Assembly (NCBI GenBank): GCA_903813345.2
Contig: CAIIXF020000004.1
Coordinates: forward strand, 30,255,985 to 30,319,984
DNA length: 64,000 bases
Origin: Owenia fusiformis
Lineage: Eukaryota; Annelida; Polychaeta; Sabellida; Oweniidae
Direction: 5' to 3'
Made by a program: the position numbers and the translations under genes. How positions within the stretch are numbered: position 1 is the stretch's first letter; the number at the start of each line of letters is the position of its first letter. Below are positions 11,682 to 23,179 of the stretch, one piece after another. The notes under the pieces were generated by a model. It was not told the DNA's origin. It worked only from the letters and a program-made list of their open reading frames with translations, and ran no database searches.

Positions 11682-11820
11682 GTAGTTATTCACCAGGAGG
11701 GTTTTGATATGGAGAACATCATATGATATTAATATCTCCCGAGGGAACGCAGTGACAGAGGGAAATATTGATATCATCCTAGGGATATTCTCAATATCAT
11801 CCCGACAGGTGAATAACGAC
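11682..11820. repeat. Imperfect hairpin with GAGGGAACGCAGTGACAGAG loop
   Basis: GTAGTTATTCACC..GAGGGTTTTGATAT pairs with ATATCATCCCGACAGGTGAATAACGAC. The stem is less regular than in the other two hairpins and has extra ATATCATCC words on the right arm. The loop again has the spaced GAGGGA-CG-AG-GA pattern. Confidence 0.6.
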
Positions 11821-11821
11821 C

Positions 11822-12052
11822 TTATACCATGGTCAAGAGCAACATATATCTAAAATCCTCTTTTGAATGAGAGAAAATGAAAAATGAAAATTTTTGAAAA
11901 AATATATTTTTTGAAAAATGAAAATTTTTGAATAAATACCCGGGTTGATATCCATATCATCCCTCTAATCCCAATATCATCCATATCCCAAATTTGTGAT
12001 TTATCACTTACTATTATATACTGAGATATTGCTCCGACCATGGTATAAAAAG
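11822..12052. mobile_element. Fold-back module with TTATACCATGGTC ends
   Basis: TTATACCATGGTC (11822) is mirrored by GACCATGGTATAA at about 12038-12050. The interior has direct repeats of GAAAATTTTTGAA and of ATATCATCC. It abuts the previous hairpin. Confidence 0.5.
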
Positions 12053-12439
12053 AATAACTTATCATAAGCAGATTTCTTTTCAGGGTATTCAAAGGATATT
12101 CTCAAATAAGCAGTTATACCTGTTTGCATGTTTTACTTTTGATTTGATTTGATTGTTTAAATTAGATGAAGTCTTTCAAATGCGGTCAGATGTCACCAGT
12201 GTCTGTAGGGTTGAGATTTGATTTAGGAATTAAATTAGAATAAGATTTTTTACTATCTGTTTTGTTTTCAACATTATATAACGTTGATCTTATTGATTTA
12301 TTTTCTAAACCATTTTCCGTTTTGTCGCATGAGTTAACTTGATTTCAGCTAAAATAGATTATGCGTTGCAACCATTTAAAGATTATCCTTCTGTTGCTTG
12401 TAACCATATTAATTAATGAGCATATGTTTAGAGGTGCAT

Positions 12440-12795
12440 GCCGTTTTATTTTGCCATCTACATTTTATATTATCATCTCTTATCTTGATATGTTGAGAAT
12501 TCTTCAGAGACAACTCCCAGACACTATCAGGGACCGACTACACACTTTAAAGTATAAGCAGCGGCCTGCTTTTGCCAAGGGGATTTTTATTGGATAACTA
12601 TGAAATTAAACTGTTAAAGGCATCTTTTCATATGGGTGACAAATTGCAAGCAAAATCAGATCAGATTATTTTGCCATCTACATTTTATATTGTTATCTGT
12701 CTTGATAAGTTGAGAATTCTTCAAAGATATTTCCGAGAAACTAACATGGACTGGCTACATTATTCATAACCTGCTTTTGCCGGGGGGTCAGGGGT
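12440..12795 (+). repeat. Diverged tandem duplication, unit about 214 bp
   Basis: The block TTTTGCCATCTACATTTTAT..TGTTGAGAATTCTTCAGAGA..CCTGCTTTTGCC (12450-12575) recurs at 12668-12785 with TTGAGAATTCTTCAAAGATA..CCTGCTTTTGCC. It is followed by a C- and G-rich stretch (12780-12855) that can fold on itself. The 78- and 65-aa frames are within the repeat. Confidence 0.6.
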
Positions 12796-13446
12796 CAGGG
12801 CCGTCAGAGACCTGTCTTCAAGGGTTGCGGTTTACCCCCCCCCTCCGGGGGCCTGATCCGTTTGTATTTCCCTACCCATTTTGGCAGTCAGAAATTATCT
12901 ACTCCACCCCTTCCCCTTTATCATATGAACTATGCATGTAGATTCCTCATGACTTGAAATGCTGAACTATGCTTTATGTGCATTGCAACAATATCAAAAT
13001 CAGAATTACGCCTTGTTTTCTAGTAACATTCAACAAAAACAAACGTTCAACAAATTGAGACGTCTGATTGCTTATTCCAGCGACCGTTTCCCGTCATTAC
13101 ATTGCAATGATTGTGGGCAGAGGAAATCGAGTCTGCATTGATCCAATTAATATGTGATTATAGATTAAAGGAAGTGAGAGGAAAAGCAACTTTTGAGAAA
13201 TCGAAATTATTTGATACCATGCGCACAGACATTCAATAGGCTAGTTTTTTTTATTTATTTCATTCCTATCCAACAGCAATCATCCGTGACTTTTGACAAA
13301 GTGAAATCAACTATTCAGGCTTCATGATCTCGTGGAACTTCAATAAGGGAACGAAGGTTTTATCCTCATTATAAACAAATACAAGAACCTTGAAGTATAT
13401 CAAACCTTAATAATCTAGGAACTGTTTGGAAGGAGGGGGGGTCTTA

Positions 13447-14870
13447 AGTAGACACATTTTGTCTCCAACTTTTTTTGTGAACGATCGATGTTTGGCGGTC
13501 GGTGTTCGACGTTCTGTAACAAAATGTAATCACACAGGCAGATTAATAGTACTTTGAGTAATGATTATCATAGGTTATACCTAGGATGATTCTAGGTTAT
13601 ACATGTAATGTCATCATGGGAATCAAGGAAACTTGCATGGCATTGCAAACTTTTAACCCATAATAAGCCTACATTTGATAGCAGTTTGATTTTTCATCGA
13701 ACATAATTGCAATCAACTTCCATGATATTTGGAAAGAGCAAACATTTTGAAAGCAAATGTAATCAAGTTTCGGGATTTCTGATAAAGTTCAATCAAGCTT
13801 TGACGAAATTAACTTCATTTCCCCATTGTATCCTCAGAAAATTAAACTAATTGGAGGCATTATACTGTTTTTTAATTTCAAATTGATATCATATTACGCC
13901 TTTAATGTAGGCTGCGGGGCGTAATTAAAATGTATTCTAAGATCCCGGCCTGCACTTTATTGTGTTCAGTACTATGCATAGGCGTAGTCAGGGGAGATGG
14001 GTGCGACCCCGATAACCAAAAAATAGAACCATTGGATAGAAGAAAACAGCTTTAAAATGCTATATATTGAAAGCGTCCAGTTCACTTTTGAAGACAGTTG
14101 CATCAATTTTTGTAAAATTCAAAACAAATTGTTTTTGCCTTGCTCATGCCACGATCGCCCCCCGGGCAATCTGACTGAAAGCTGGCTACGCCCCCGCTGT
14201 GTATTAAAATAACTCACGACTTTTTGCTGGGAAGAGCGTCTGAGGACCAATATGACGCTAGCTTTTCCTACTTTTAATTTGAAAATTGAGAAATTGAATC
14301 ATTATCTGGTCAGAGAGTGTTATGTATCGTACATGTACAATATCCAGTTGGAACTGATAATTTTAAATTTCCCCTTAGAATCAATTTGAAGCAAGTTAAA
14401 AAAGTTTGATCTAATCGTGAGAACTTGTAGATTTTATGGTCAATTTGAAGCGACTTGCAAAAACTTTGGAAGCGGTTGACCCCCCCCCCCCGCCTAAAAA
14501 CCTTTCAAACCATGCAATTTTTCACCATTCTGATCACTTTTCGCATGATTTTTTTTGCCAAAACTGTCAAAAGTTACTCTCCTTGGCAATATTTCATGTA
14601 TTTGCAGACGATGAAGAAAAAAGATTATACTTGTTTATAAAACAATTTTAAGAAATCAAAATATCCTGTTTGTGCCGGAAAGAGATCGCCGTGCTCCAGA
14701 CAGTTAATTAGTACTATTTATTTTGTATAGTTACTGATCAAAGATGTCAAATTGTGGGAATCGTGAATAATGACCGTTCAGACCAGTTTTTAAAATACCA
14801 ACCGCCGAACTCCGAACACAAACCATCAAACACCGTCCACAAAAAGTTGGAGACTATAACAATATGTCAT
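13447..14870. mobile_element. Candidate inverted-repeat element, about 1.4 kb
   Basis: Left GACACATTTTGTCTCCAACT plus a TTTGTGAACGATCGATGTTT block is mirrored on the right (about 14796-14868) by the complement of GACATATTGTTATAGTCTCC, AACTTTTTGTGGACGG and TGTTTGATGG. The arms agree for about 70 bp with substitutions. No target duplication is obvious. It contains the smaller element at 13971-14201 and no coding remnant that I recognise. Confidence 0.45.
13971..14201. mobile_element. MITE-like element with GGCGTAGYCAG ends
   Basis: GGCGTAGTCAGG at the left (about 13981) is mirrored by CTGGCTACGCCCCC at the right (about 14182-14195). Ends of the type GGCGTAGCCAG are common on hAT-like non-autonomous elements; that is family knowledge. 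I cannot see an exact 8-bp duplication. Confidence 0.45.
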
Positions 14871-14966
14871 CTGTCTCACCGATTCTGATGGTGACACAAT
14901 AATAACCCTTACATCCCCCATGGATATACGAGCAGTCTTATATCCACTATCCAGTCTCATAATAAT

Positions 14967-15010
14967 CAGAGGCATATTAATAATATTTCATTTGATTTTA
15001 TATGCCTCTG
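14967..15010. repeat. Short perfect hairpin CAGAGGCATAT / ATATGCCTCTG
   Basis: Eleven bases pair exactly around a 22-base AT-rich loop. The 60-aa frame at 14920-15102 covers it and looks accidental. Confidence 0.6.
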
Positions 15011-15832
15011 TTATAATCATGGACGTCTATCCCCGTCAGATTATTCCCGGTCAATCATCATGCTACACGCAGGTAGCCATGCACAAAGATATGAAAAAAT
15101 AACTGACACAAGAAATGAAAACAAGAATTTTGGAAAGCAACTATAAGTCAAAATTTAAAAAAAATTTAACAACAAAGCAACACAATTAACCGTTGAAAAC
15201 GTCATTGATTAAAGAAGCACAAAAGCAATTAGCTTAATTAAAATAATCTGTTTTATCTATAATCGTGCTGTAATAATCTACATGTATTTACATGTCCCCG
15301 TCTGCTAAGGTGATAATAGGGTTAAAACACACGTTTCTTAAAAAAACTTGTACGTGAACGTGGTTCTTTAGATAATTATTTCTCCCATGTGTACTGTTTA
15401 CTTGGCCGATTGAGTATAAAGACATATGGAAAACAGTCCCAAGTGAATATGAGAGTGGAACAGTATTCCCCGGCCGGGAACGAAATAGTACACGTTCGGG
15501 TACAAGTTCTTTTAAAAACGTGTAACTCAACCTTCTTATAAAACAAAGCAAAGGAAATGTAAAGCTAGCGTTAAATCGTGGAATTAACAGCCTTTACTAT
15601 TTTTTGAATATTAAGACTCTCTTTCAAGCATTCTAGTGCATGGCTCTGATCAATCAGAATGCTAGCTCTAATAAATTAAAAATGTATAAACTTAAATACA
15701 GTACGCAAAATGCCTAAAGATTAATTATTCGAAATGAATGTAGACCTCGTCATCAAAATTGTCATCATCACCGTCAACAGACCTACACCAACTATTTATG
15801 AATACCTGGAAGATAAATTAAACCCTTAATTA

Positions 15833-16914
15833 CGAGGGGTGATCCAAAAGTCTTGGACGCCCTGCTCTGATTTTGTTAGTTTTTGAAAAAATTACTTTAA
15901 ACTTTCCAATAATAAAGACCAACAACTTAACTACTTTGTGTATTAATTTCATGAAGGAATGATATATTTTAAGTAGTTTTCTAGATAATTTTTAATATAG
16001 GGACCCTGCCACCCGGAACGCTATTCGCACATGGCAACTTTCAGCCTTAAATGTTGCCGCCATTTCACTTGTTTCGCAAGTCTTGACCACTATCTTTCTT
16101 TGAATTTTGAATGTTAAACCATGTTAGTTTACTTCCTTTGTTACTAGGCAATCAATTAATTTTGTTTTAGTTATAATGTCACATATGACAATGGACGTAT
16201 ATGTCAAATTCTAAGAAAATGACATCAGACAAGCAACCCTCATTCTGGTATCATTTTTGCTGCAAGATGGCTGCTGAAATGCAGAACATGAAAGAAATCA
16301 AAGAATACTACAAGGTATTTTCATTATTATTGACCTTGAGCAGCTACCATATGTACGCTACAGTCTAGATATGGCTCCATGTGATTTTCTTCCTTTTCTC
16401 CAGATAAAAGGAGGGTTGAAAGAATTTTTTTTATTACTCATTGTATGAGGTTTAGAGTGGCACTCCAGCAGCATTCGTATCACATAAGCAATGGCGGTTT
16501 CAGAAATGACTTCCATTCATCGGTAAAGCGGTATGAAAAATGAGTTAAAATTCGCAGAAAATATGTTGAAAAGTAGGTCTTAATATGTGAAAATGATGAT
16601 GGCAGATGGCACTCAGACTGAAAATCGGAAATTCTCTCATATCATGACTGGTGTTAGGTTGTGCACCTGCACCTAAAGTATTTGCCATATTATAACAGTT
16701 GTGTAGTGATTTGCTATATTTAAATACCGTTCCGGGTGGCAGGGACCCGGTATTAAAAAATATGTAGAAAAGTAGCTGAATTATATTATTTTCTGTTGAA
16801 ACTTATACACAAAGTTGTTAAGATGTTGATCTTTACTCTCTGAAAGTTTCATGTAATTATATTAGAAAATAGCAAAGTTAGAGCGAGGCGTCCAAGACTT
16901 TTGGATCACCCTCG
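15833..16914 (+). mobile_element. Mariner-like element, family B, with about 190-bp terminal inverted repeats
   Basis: TA duplications (15831-15832, 16915-16916) flank ends CGAGGGGTGATCCAAAAGTC / CGAGGGTGATCCAAAAGTC. The arms remain alignable for about 190 bp to a shared CCCTGCCACCCGGAACG block (about 16003-16022 and 16727-16747). Between the arms a plus-strand relic of mariner transposase remains: an N-terminal-like phrase FCCKMAAEMQNMKEIKEYYK (about 16258-16316), then YSLDMAPCDFLPF (third catalytic Asp region, about 16360-16400) and, in another frame, VKRYEK..RRKYVEK. The middle of the protein is deleted, so it cannot be active. Confidence 0.85.
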
Positions 16915-17124
16915 TATTAACTTTTTAACAATAGAACAAGAAACTGCATGCATAACATGAAGTATAAACACCCGGGTATAAACGCATTGTTGGGCGCCGA
17001 GGAAGCATTCGCCAATTCAACTGACGGCTGACAGATTCACCAACTAGGTTAATTCATGTCCAACTCATTTAATTATGAATAGTGACTGGAGATTCCTTCA
17101 TTTATGTTTAAAATGGCTTAAAAA

Positions 17125-17240
17125 CTAGGTTAAACCACCAGCCGTCATCTGGCAGGTGAATTCAACTCAGTACCTGCCACTATAAGTAATTGAGTTTGCC
17201 ACTGATAAAAAGTAGGTTAAACCACCAGCCGGCAGCTGAA
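17125..17240 (+). repeat. Direct repeat of AGGTTAAACCACCAGCCG
   Basis: AGGTTAAACCACCAGCCGTC (about 17127) and AGGTTAAACCACCAGCCGGC (about 17214) are 87 bp apart, with related AGCTGAATTCA/AGGTGAATTCA words next to each. Related words occur at about 17030-17060. A short local duplication; function unknown. Confidence 0.5.
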
Positions 17241-18327
17241 TTCATGAATGCAACCTTAGTTCTGAATTATTTCGGAACTGTTTCTGCTGAATCCCAGGAT
17301 GCGTTTTACACCTTTCCTGAGTGAAGACCCCCCGCTTTTCTCTACGTTGTGTCCTCCTCGCATGTGTCCATGCATAACCCCAAAGTTCACATGTCCGTCA
17401 TGTTTGCAGCATTCCATTCATTGAAAGAACCTGTAAAAAAGAATATAATATTTAGCAGATGAGATATCAAATGGTGACTGAGACATCAAATGTTTTAACC
17501 ACGGGCCTGGGTTAAATATTGTACTTGCTTAAATTATATAAGATGGGGCATGCAGGCTCAATTAATGTGGGACGGGCATTTTAAAATCAATGACAAAAAG
17601 TAGCTGTCACAGTGTCACATTCGCTATATGGGCTCACCGTTTGCCACTGAGTGGTTATTTGGGGCATACATTTTTTAATATTTTTTTTTTAATTTGGTGT
17701 TACTGGATATATCTAGATATTTGTTTTGCCCACCGTGTATACATGCCGTGTCCCGCTGTCTGCCCAAGCAGAGTATTGACACGTTGTCGAACGATGAGCC
17801 CTTATGTCATGAGTGTGATAGCTCCATAATAATAATGGTTTGCTTTTAAATGTTCAAAATACTCAAACATGTCTAAAATGAAAACCAGAGGCCTTGTTTT
17901 AAATATTGAACATTGTATTAACGTCTAATGCTATTTGTAGTATGACACAGGTACTTTGGTATATTCAGGGCTGAAATCAAAGTCCCATTGAACAAGAAGC
18001 GATTAGGCTATTTCATTATTATGTCGACTTAAACATAATGTTTGAAGTAAAATAATTCATATTTTCGTATATTTCTGTTTATCTGAAAAGAATATCGAAA
18101 TGTATCATTGCATTACACAAATGCGTTGCTTGCAAACATAAGTGAACCTTTACATTCGACTGACAGTCTGACAGTTAACTGAAATCTGTGAACGCGTCTT
18201 GACCCCCGTTCTTTTCTGCGGCACGTTTTTGAAGTTTGGTTTCAAGAACTATTAATATTAAAATTCATTTATTGGCGTGGGCCTTCTGCATAATTAAATT
18301 GTCTTAATATTCTGTCTCTATTGATGC
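17241..18327. other. No recognisable feature
   Basis: AT-rich DNA with one 79-aa frame at 17590-17829 of no recognised type. Confidence 0.35.
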
Positions 18328-18332
18328 ATTAC

Positions 18333-19586
18333 CACGATGCCCATGTCAAGCAGCGTGCCTACTAGGCACGCAGTTTGAAACTCTTGACAAACTGCGCGCA
18401 TATTTCAAAATGTGAGACGAGGATGACACGACTCCCAAAAAGAGCCAAAATACGAAAAATACAAGGTTAGTCTCGTTCCAAAGATAGTACCATTCTGTAA
18501 AGATGAACTTAATTTATTCATAGTACTCAATGTTTTTCCCGATGTAAACCTAGTTATCTCAATATAAGGGTCTTAAGTAACTTCTGTGTTCCAAATTTAC
18601 AGTGTAAAGTTATATCTATGTCTTTTTATTGTCATTTGCCGTTTATTCAGCCATTGTGTCTGTGTATGCTAGAATATATAGGATCACTCCTTCTGATTAA
18701 AACAGCAAAGTTTGTGTTCAAAACGATAATACGCCATAAACGTGATTTAAACATTTTTCTTGTCAAACTGCGCGCCTATATTCACATGTATTTCCCAAAC
18801 TGCGTGCCTAATATTTCAAAACTGCTTGCCTATCCAAGCTTGTTTTGTATTATTAGAAAACATAAACATAAGGCACATATGTGTCTAATAGTAGAACCCC
18901 ATAATTGAAACACAATGAGAATCCATCCACCAAGATGGTGATCTGAAAATAAATGTTTTTTTCGTTCCCAACTTAATTGTCACTTCTATTATACATTTTG
19001 ACTTTCAATATGAAAATCTCATAAAATCTGACGATAGAGCAAACTTTCCAAAGCTACATCGAAAACACCTACACGTACCTCTGTAGAAATTCCAATGATA
19101 ATATGTAGTTTTAATAGTGTATGCGCACAGATTGTAATTTCTGGCTAAAATAGGCGCGCATTTTGTGGTTTATTTCTTTTTAATCTCCTGATTATCTGTT
19201 TTATTTCGAAATATTTTGAATTAAACATGATAAATGTGTAAGGAATTAAATATAAAACGAGTCTAAAGTATTTGTCATTTATGTTTAAAGTGCTAGATCG
19301 ATTTACGTATAAATTCCCATTAAATCAGTGACGAAAATGCCATTAATCTGCTTATGTTTTAAAACTAAGATTCATTTGCACACAGTTTTTGCTAGTATTT
19401 GCAAGATTCGTATATTCGCCACAGAATGAACACATTGAACAAGAAAACAATGCAGGATAAATGTCTTTAAATAACGTTTCAAAATACAGACTCCAACTTA
19501 AATGATCCAATGTTCTTAGGCACGCAGTTTGTGATCGAAACAAACTGCGCGCCTAAGTAGGCGCGCAGCTTGACATGGGCACCGTG
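18333..19586. mobile_element. Element with RAG/Transib-like ends and 5-bp ATTAC duplication
   Basis: Exact ATTAC copies flank it (18328-18332 and 19587-19591). The ends are inverted copies of CACGATGCCCATGTCAAGC / CACGGTGCCCATGTCAAGC, continuing into GCGYGCCTACTWAGGCRCGC, itself palindromic, and then CAGTTTG. Transib transposons and RAG-type recombination signals start with a heptamer close to CACAGTG and make 5-bp duplications (family knowledge); CACGGTG with a 5-bp duplication fits. The interior (1.25 kb) has more AAACTGCGCGCCTA words at 18766-18840 and 19140 and no transposase frame, so it is non-autonomous. It interrupts the right GTGCATCG array region. Confidence 0.65.
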
Positions 19587-19594
19587 ATTACTCG

Positions 19595-19796
19595 ATCCAC
19601 CGATGCACGTTGCACAATGCACCGAGGAATGCATCGGCCGGCGCGTTAAGCTTGCCGATCGATGCATCGATTAAATGCGCCGCGATGCAGCTCGGTGCGC
19701 CGATGTCGTACCGATCGTTGCACCCATCGATGCATCGTTCGATGCACCTTTCGATGCACCGAGGTGAGATCCTCGGCGTGACCTGTACTGTATACT
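19595..19796 (-). repeat. Right GTGCATCG array with inverted terminal motif
   Basis: About a dozen variants of GATGCACCGA / GTGCATCGAT run up to AGATCCTCGGCGTGACCTGT and ACTGT at 19796, which is the reverse complement of the left terminal motif at 9985. The 75- and 81-aa frames (MHR-rich and CIERCIE-rich) are translations of the array. Confidence 0.7.
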
Positions 19797-21130
19797 TAAT
19801 TGAGGAAACAAATGCAAAATCAACAATCATCACATGAATGCCTCAGCAATTGTCAAAATCCAAATCTTATATGATAAGCACATAAGATAGGAGAGGCCTC
19901 ATTACCCCTGCAAAAAGCTACTTGTGAGCCTTATCAAAAGAGCTGAAACTTTTTCGTAGATAAGGTTTGATTTCTTCGATGGTTGCAACATATGAATTGA
20001 ATCAATATGTAATGACCGAGAAGTGAAATTTCACTGGGCCATCCTGACAGAGAGCAAGGATTCTGAACATTCCTCCTCATATGTCTCGGAAAGATGCATC
20101 TGCATCCTCATTAAAATAAAATTCAAAGAAAAACGCTTAAGGAAGAAACTAAATGATCTTCATGAATAAACAAAGTAAAGTAGTGGCTTTAATTTCAAAC
20201 CAATCATTGGTTATGAAATATTTTCTTGTAGTTATTATCCATTAAATTGTTGGTATCCTGGCAACTGGTAGGGATGGAGGAAAAACTTGCATGGACATGT
20301 TCTACACCATAGCAGAGCTAGAAAGGATTAACACTAAGCAAGGCATCTATTAGTTATTGGATTAATTTACCTGTCAAAATATGAGGAAGCATTATCAGAT
20401 TTGCAAATTGAGTCTAATTACAAAGAGGCTGGTGCAAATTAATAAGTGACCTGATTTTATGAAAGCTAGATATAAAAGGGGATATAAATTTTGATTGTTG
20501 CGGTAAGGTGCCTCGTAAATTAAAGAAAATCCTAATTAGTGCTCATCTATGCTGCCATAATATACTGTTGATGCCATACATAAAGAATTCAGAAACAGTC
20601 TCCGTAGAGCCTTTTAATGTAATTGCATTCTTCTGACAAGTTGATGCCGCAATATTGTTGCTTTGATTACGATTTACTTCATTAGGTTTTTTAAGATTTG
20701 CATTAGAATTTGCTGCAGCTGCCATTGGCATATTCAAAGTGAAGTCAGAATCAACTTTTATGTGACCAATCAGTGTTGGTACCAGCTGGACTTTATATTT
20801 TAAAAAACACATTACAGATGAAAAGATGCTAAAATCATACATAGGGGATGTGGCCCTAAATTTAGACAGACGGGTCCCTAATTTGGAAAAATATCATATT
20901 GTTGCCTTTGATCAGTGTCTTTTGTGTTATATATAAATGAAATCAATATAAAATGAATTCTAATAGCAAATTTGTATTGCTTTTATTTGATAATTATGAA
21001 TAAAATAATAAGTTTTCATTGTCACTAATTGACATAATCAGGGAGTGTTACTTTTGGCTTGATTTCTAAAGGTTTGGAGAAAAAATGGTTCTTACCTCAA
21101 ACGTATGTAATAAAAGATCTATGTATAAAC
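19797..21130. other. No recognisable feature
   Basis: Mixed AT-rich DNA with a 99-aa minus frame (20543-20842) containing a simple AAAANSNANLKK stretch. I see no domain and do not call a gene. Confidence 0.35.
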
Positions 21131-21204
21131 TATCATATTTATTCTTGCTATGTATGAACCTATTGAGTTACTGATTCACTGGATAAGAAAATTTGACAAG
21201 AGAG

Positions 21205-21320
21205 CTGTTAATGGCAAACCTGCCCAACCATGAAGAACAGAAGTGTTTGTAGCACTAGATAATGCACCTTACCACAGCAGGTTTACAGAGGATTTCCTAC
21301 TCTGTAAAGTCACTGTTTTT
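21205..21320 (+). pseudogene. DDE transposase relic (DNAPYHSR motif)
   Basis: A plus-strand frame of about 30 codons near 21240-21325 reads VFVALDNAPYHSRFTEDFL. The D-N-A-P-Y-H-S phrase marks the second catalytic Asp of many DDE transposases related to Tc1/mariner and IS630. Flanking frames are closed by stops, and I cannot define the ends of the element. Confidence 0.5.
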
Positions 21321-21329
21321 CTAGTTCAA

Positions 21330-22885
21330 TAAATTTTCAATGGAACTTTTTGCAAGGTGGCATATACATGGACAGAGTGAAAGAACTCTTGACATCTATA
21401 TATTACTTCATGTTGGCAGGCTAACCACCTGGGAGCCATTGACCACCTGCTCCCGACATGTATCAATTGCATGCACATGATCTTGCCACTTGTGATCTTA
21501 ACCTTTTAAGGTTCTTGCCGCAATGTTGCAATAAATAGTTATTCTTGCCACAATGTTGCAAAAGTGCAAAGGACTGACTGGTCTTAAACATTGAGCATTT
21601 GTTTTTCTCTTTTTCAAAATGAGTGCTACTGAAAAATAACTACATTTCTTCATTCATTTAGTGCACGATTTTGGCTTATGTTTATTGCAGCTGTTTCAAA
21701 GTCCGCTCAAAATGGCAAAGTAGGCCCATGGGAGTGTGCGGAAACCCCAATTTGGAACAAAAGCAAAAATAAACATATTATATATACCATTTACCAATTT
21801 TGGGAGCCATTGAGGCTGTCCCTAAGACATTCTCATCTCCATTAGGCAGAGGAGAATGCTCTTTCTAATTGGGAAAATTTCGTACAGGAAATATATTGCA
21901 AAAATAACTCTCTTCAATAGATGTAGTCGTTTCAATATATTTTCTGACGACTGGCATGACTTGGACTGATGTGACTATTGACTGACATGAACAGGTTTTG
22001 CTGAATGAAGATGTTTTTGTCTGCCCCGTACATGGAATTGATCGCAACATGTTTCAATGAAAAGGATTGTGGAGAGGGGTAAACATGCAAAAGAATTCCC
22101 TGGGAAAACTGGATAAAAGTTCTGTAAACAATATCATCAGAAAGTTGAAAGGACATGTTCTGTTGAAAGGAAGTCGGGCAATGAGCAATCAAAAAATGTT
22201 TGCTCTCAAAGAACTTTAATCAAAATCATACAAGTGAATGGAATATGGACTTTAAGAAAGGAAGAAGCGGTTTGAGAGAAACATTGAAATGGGAAATATG
22301 TGAAGAAAATCAGCTTCACTGATAATAAAACTTACCATTTGAAATTGTGGCAATAGACATATAGATGGATAGATATATAGATCGCGTTTATGACTGCCAT
22401 GATCGCTTCTCAAAGGGACTGGATAGTTGTGAAGATGTGACTTGATGTGACCCGTTTCAATGGAAATTTGCAGTTATTGAATGGCCTGTTGCATGTCCAT
22501 GGACAGAGTGAAATGTTGCTTTAAATGCACTGACTTCAGTGGCAATTATTTTGAAGGACTGTAAGTTAAAATGTAGGATTCCAGCATGCAGCATGTAGAA
22601 AACTTCTTCAAACGCCACTTATAAAAGGGTGCCCCATCTACCCAAAACAATGATTACCATAGCAACTGCCATAGCAATGGGACTGAGGCTAACCAATTGT
22701 CTTTGATTAATATATTCTGCATAATTCAATGGGTTCACCAAGTCTAGAATTTTATGAACAAATTTGTTGGGAAATGTGCCAAATCTCTAAGAACATGTCA
22801 TGAATGCTATATATGTTGCCAAATCTGAATACTTCATTTTAAGTTAATAGATAGTTTGACATTTTGGAGCATCACACAGAAGAAA
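21330..22885. other. No gene; repeated TGGACAGAGTGAAA phrases
   Basis: CATGGACAGAGTGAAA occurs at about 21367 and 22499, and AATGTTGCAATAAATAG / AATGTTGCAAAAGTG words at 21523 and 21552. The 86- and 61-aa minus frames overlap and look accidental. Confidence 0.35.
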
Positions 22886-22891
22886 ATTACA

Positions 22892-22990
22892 GGATACAGT
22901 ACCAGATGAGCCAACAAACCAGATACAGTACCAGATGAGCCAACAAACTAGATACAGTACTATTGTTGTACTATCTGGAATATGCTAGCT
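22892..22990 (+). repeat. Minisatellite of 29-bp units plus hairpin
   Basis: GATACAGTACCAGATGAGCC followed by AACAAAC is present twice and a third time in part (22896-22960). The last unit runs into AGATACAGTACTATTGTTGT ACTATCT, which can fold back. Confidence 0.7.
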
Positions 22991-23179
22991 CTAAACAATT
23001 GAAAAAAATAGGAATGACCTACGAAAGCGTACAAAAATGAACCATTTGCAACTTCATGAATTCTTAATTCATTTGTAATTTTTAAATTACTTACGAACTT
23101 AAAAATTGCGGTACAAAAAAACTGACTCCCGTTTATTATGATCTGCACCTAGTTTAAACAGTTAACACATGTCACAAAA

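Larger units (their letters stand above)
9985..19796. mobile_element. Candidate large element bounded by inverted GTGCATCG arrays
   Basis: The two arrays have the same outward order: terminal motif ACAGTACAGGTC, a G-C-C-G-A-R-G-A-T-C-T block, then GTGCATCG words. They lie in opposite orientation 9.8 kb apart. That is how terminal inverted repeats with subterminal arrays of a large DNA transposon would look. I find no exact target duplication and no transposase between them; the interior is filled by younger elements. Two unrelated solo ends are an alternative. Confidence 0.35.

Noticed and set aside
15997-16756. A second mariner element nested in the family B element
   Set aside because: The inner CCCTGCCACCCGGAACG pair is just the inner end of one continuous long inverted repeat that aligns from the outer ends.
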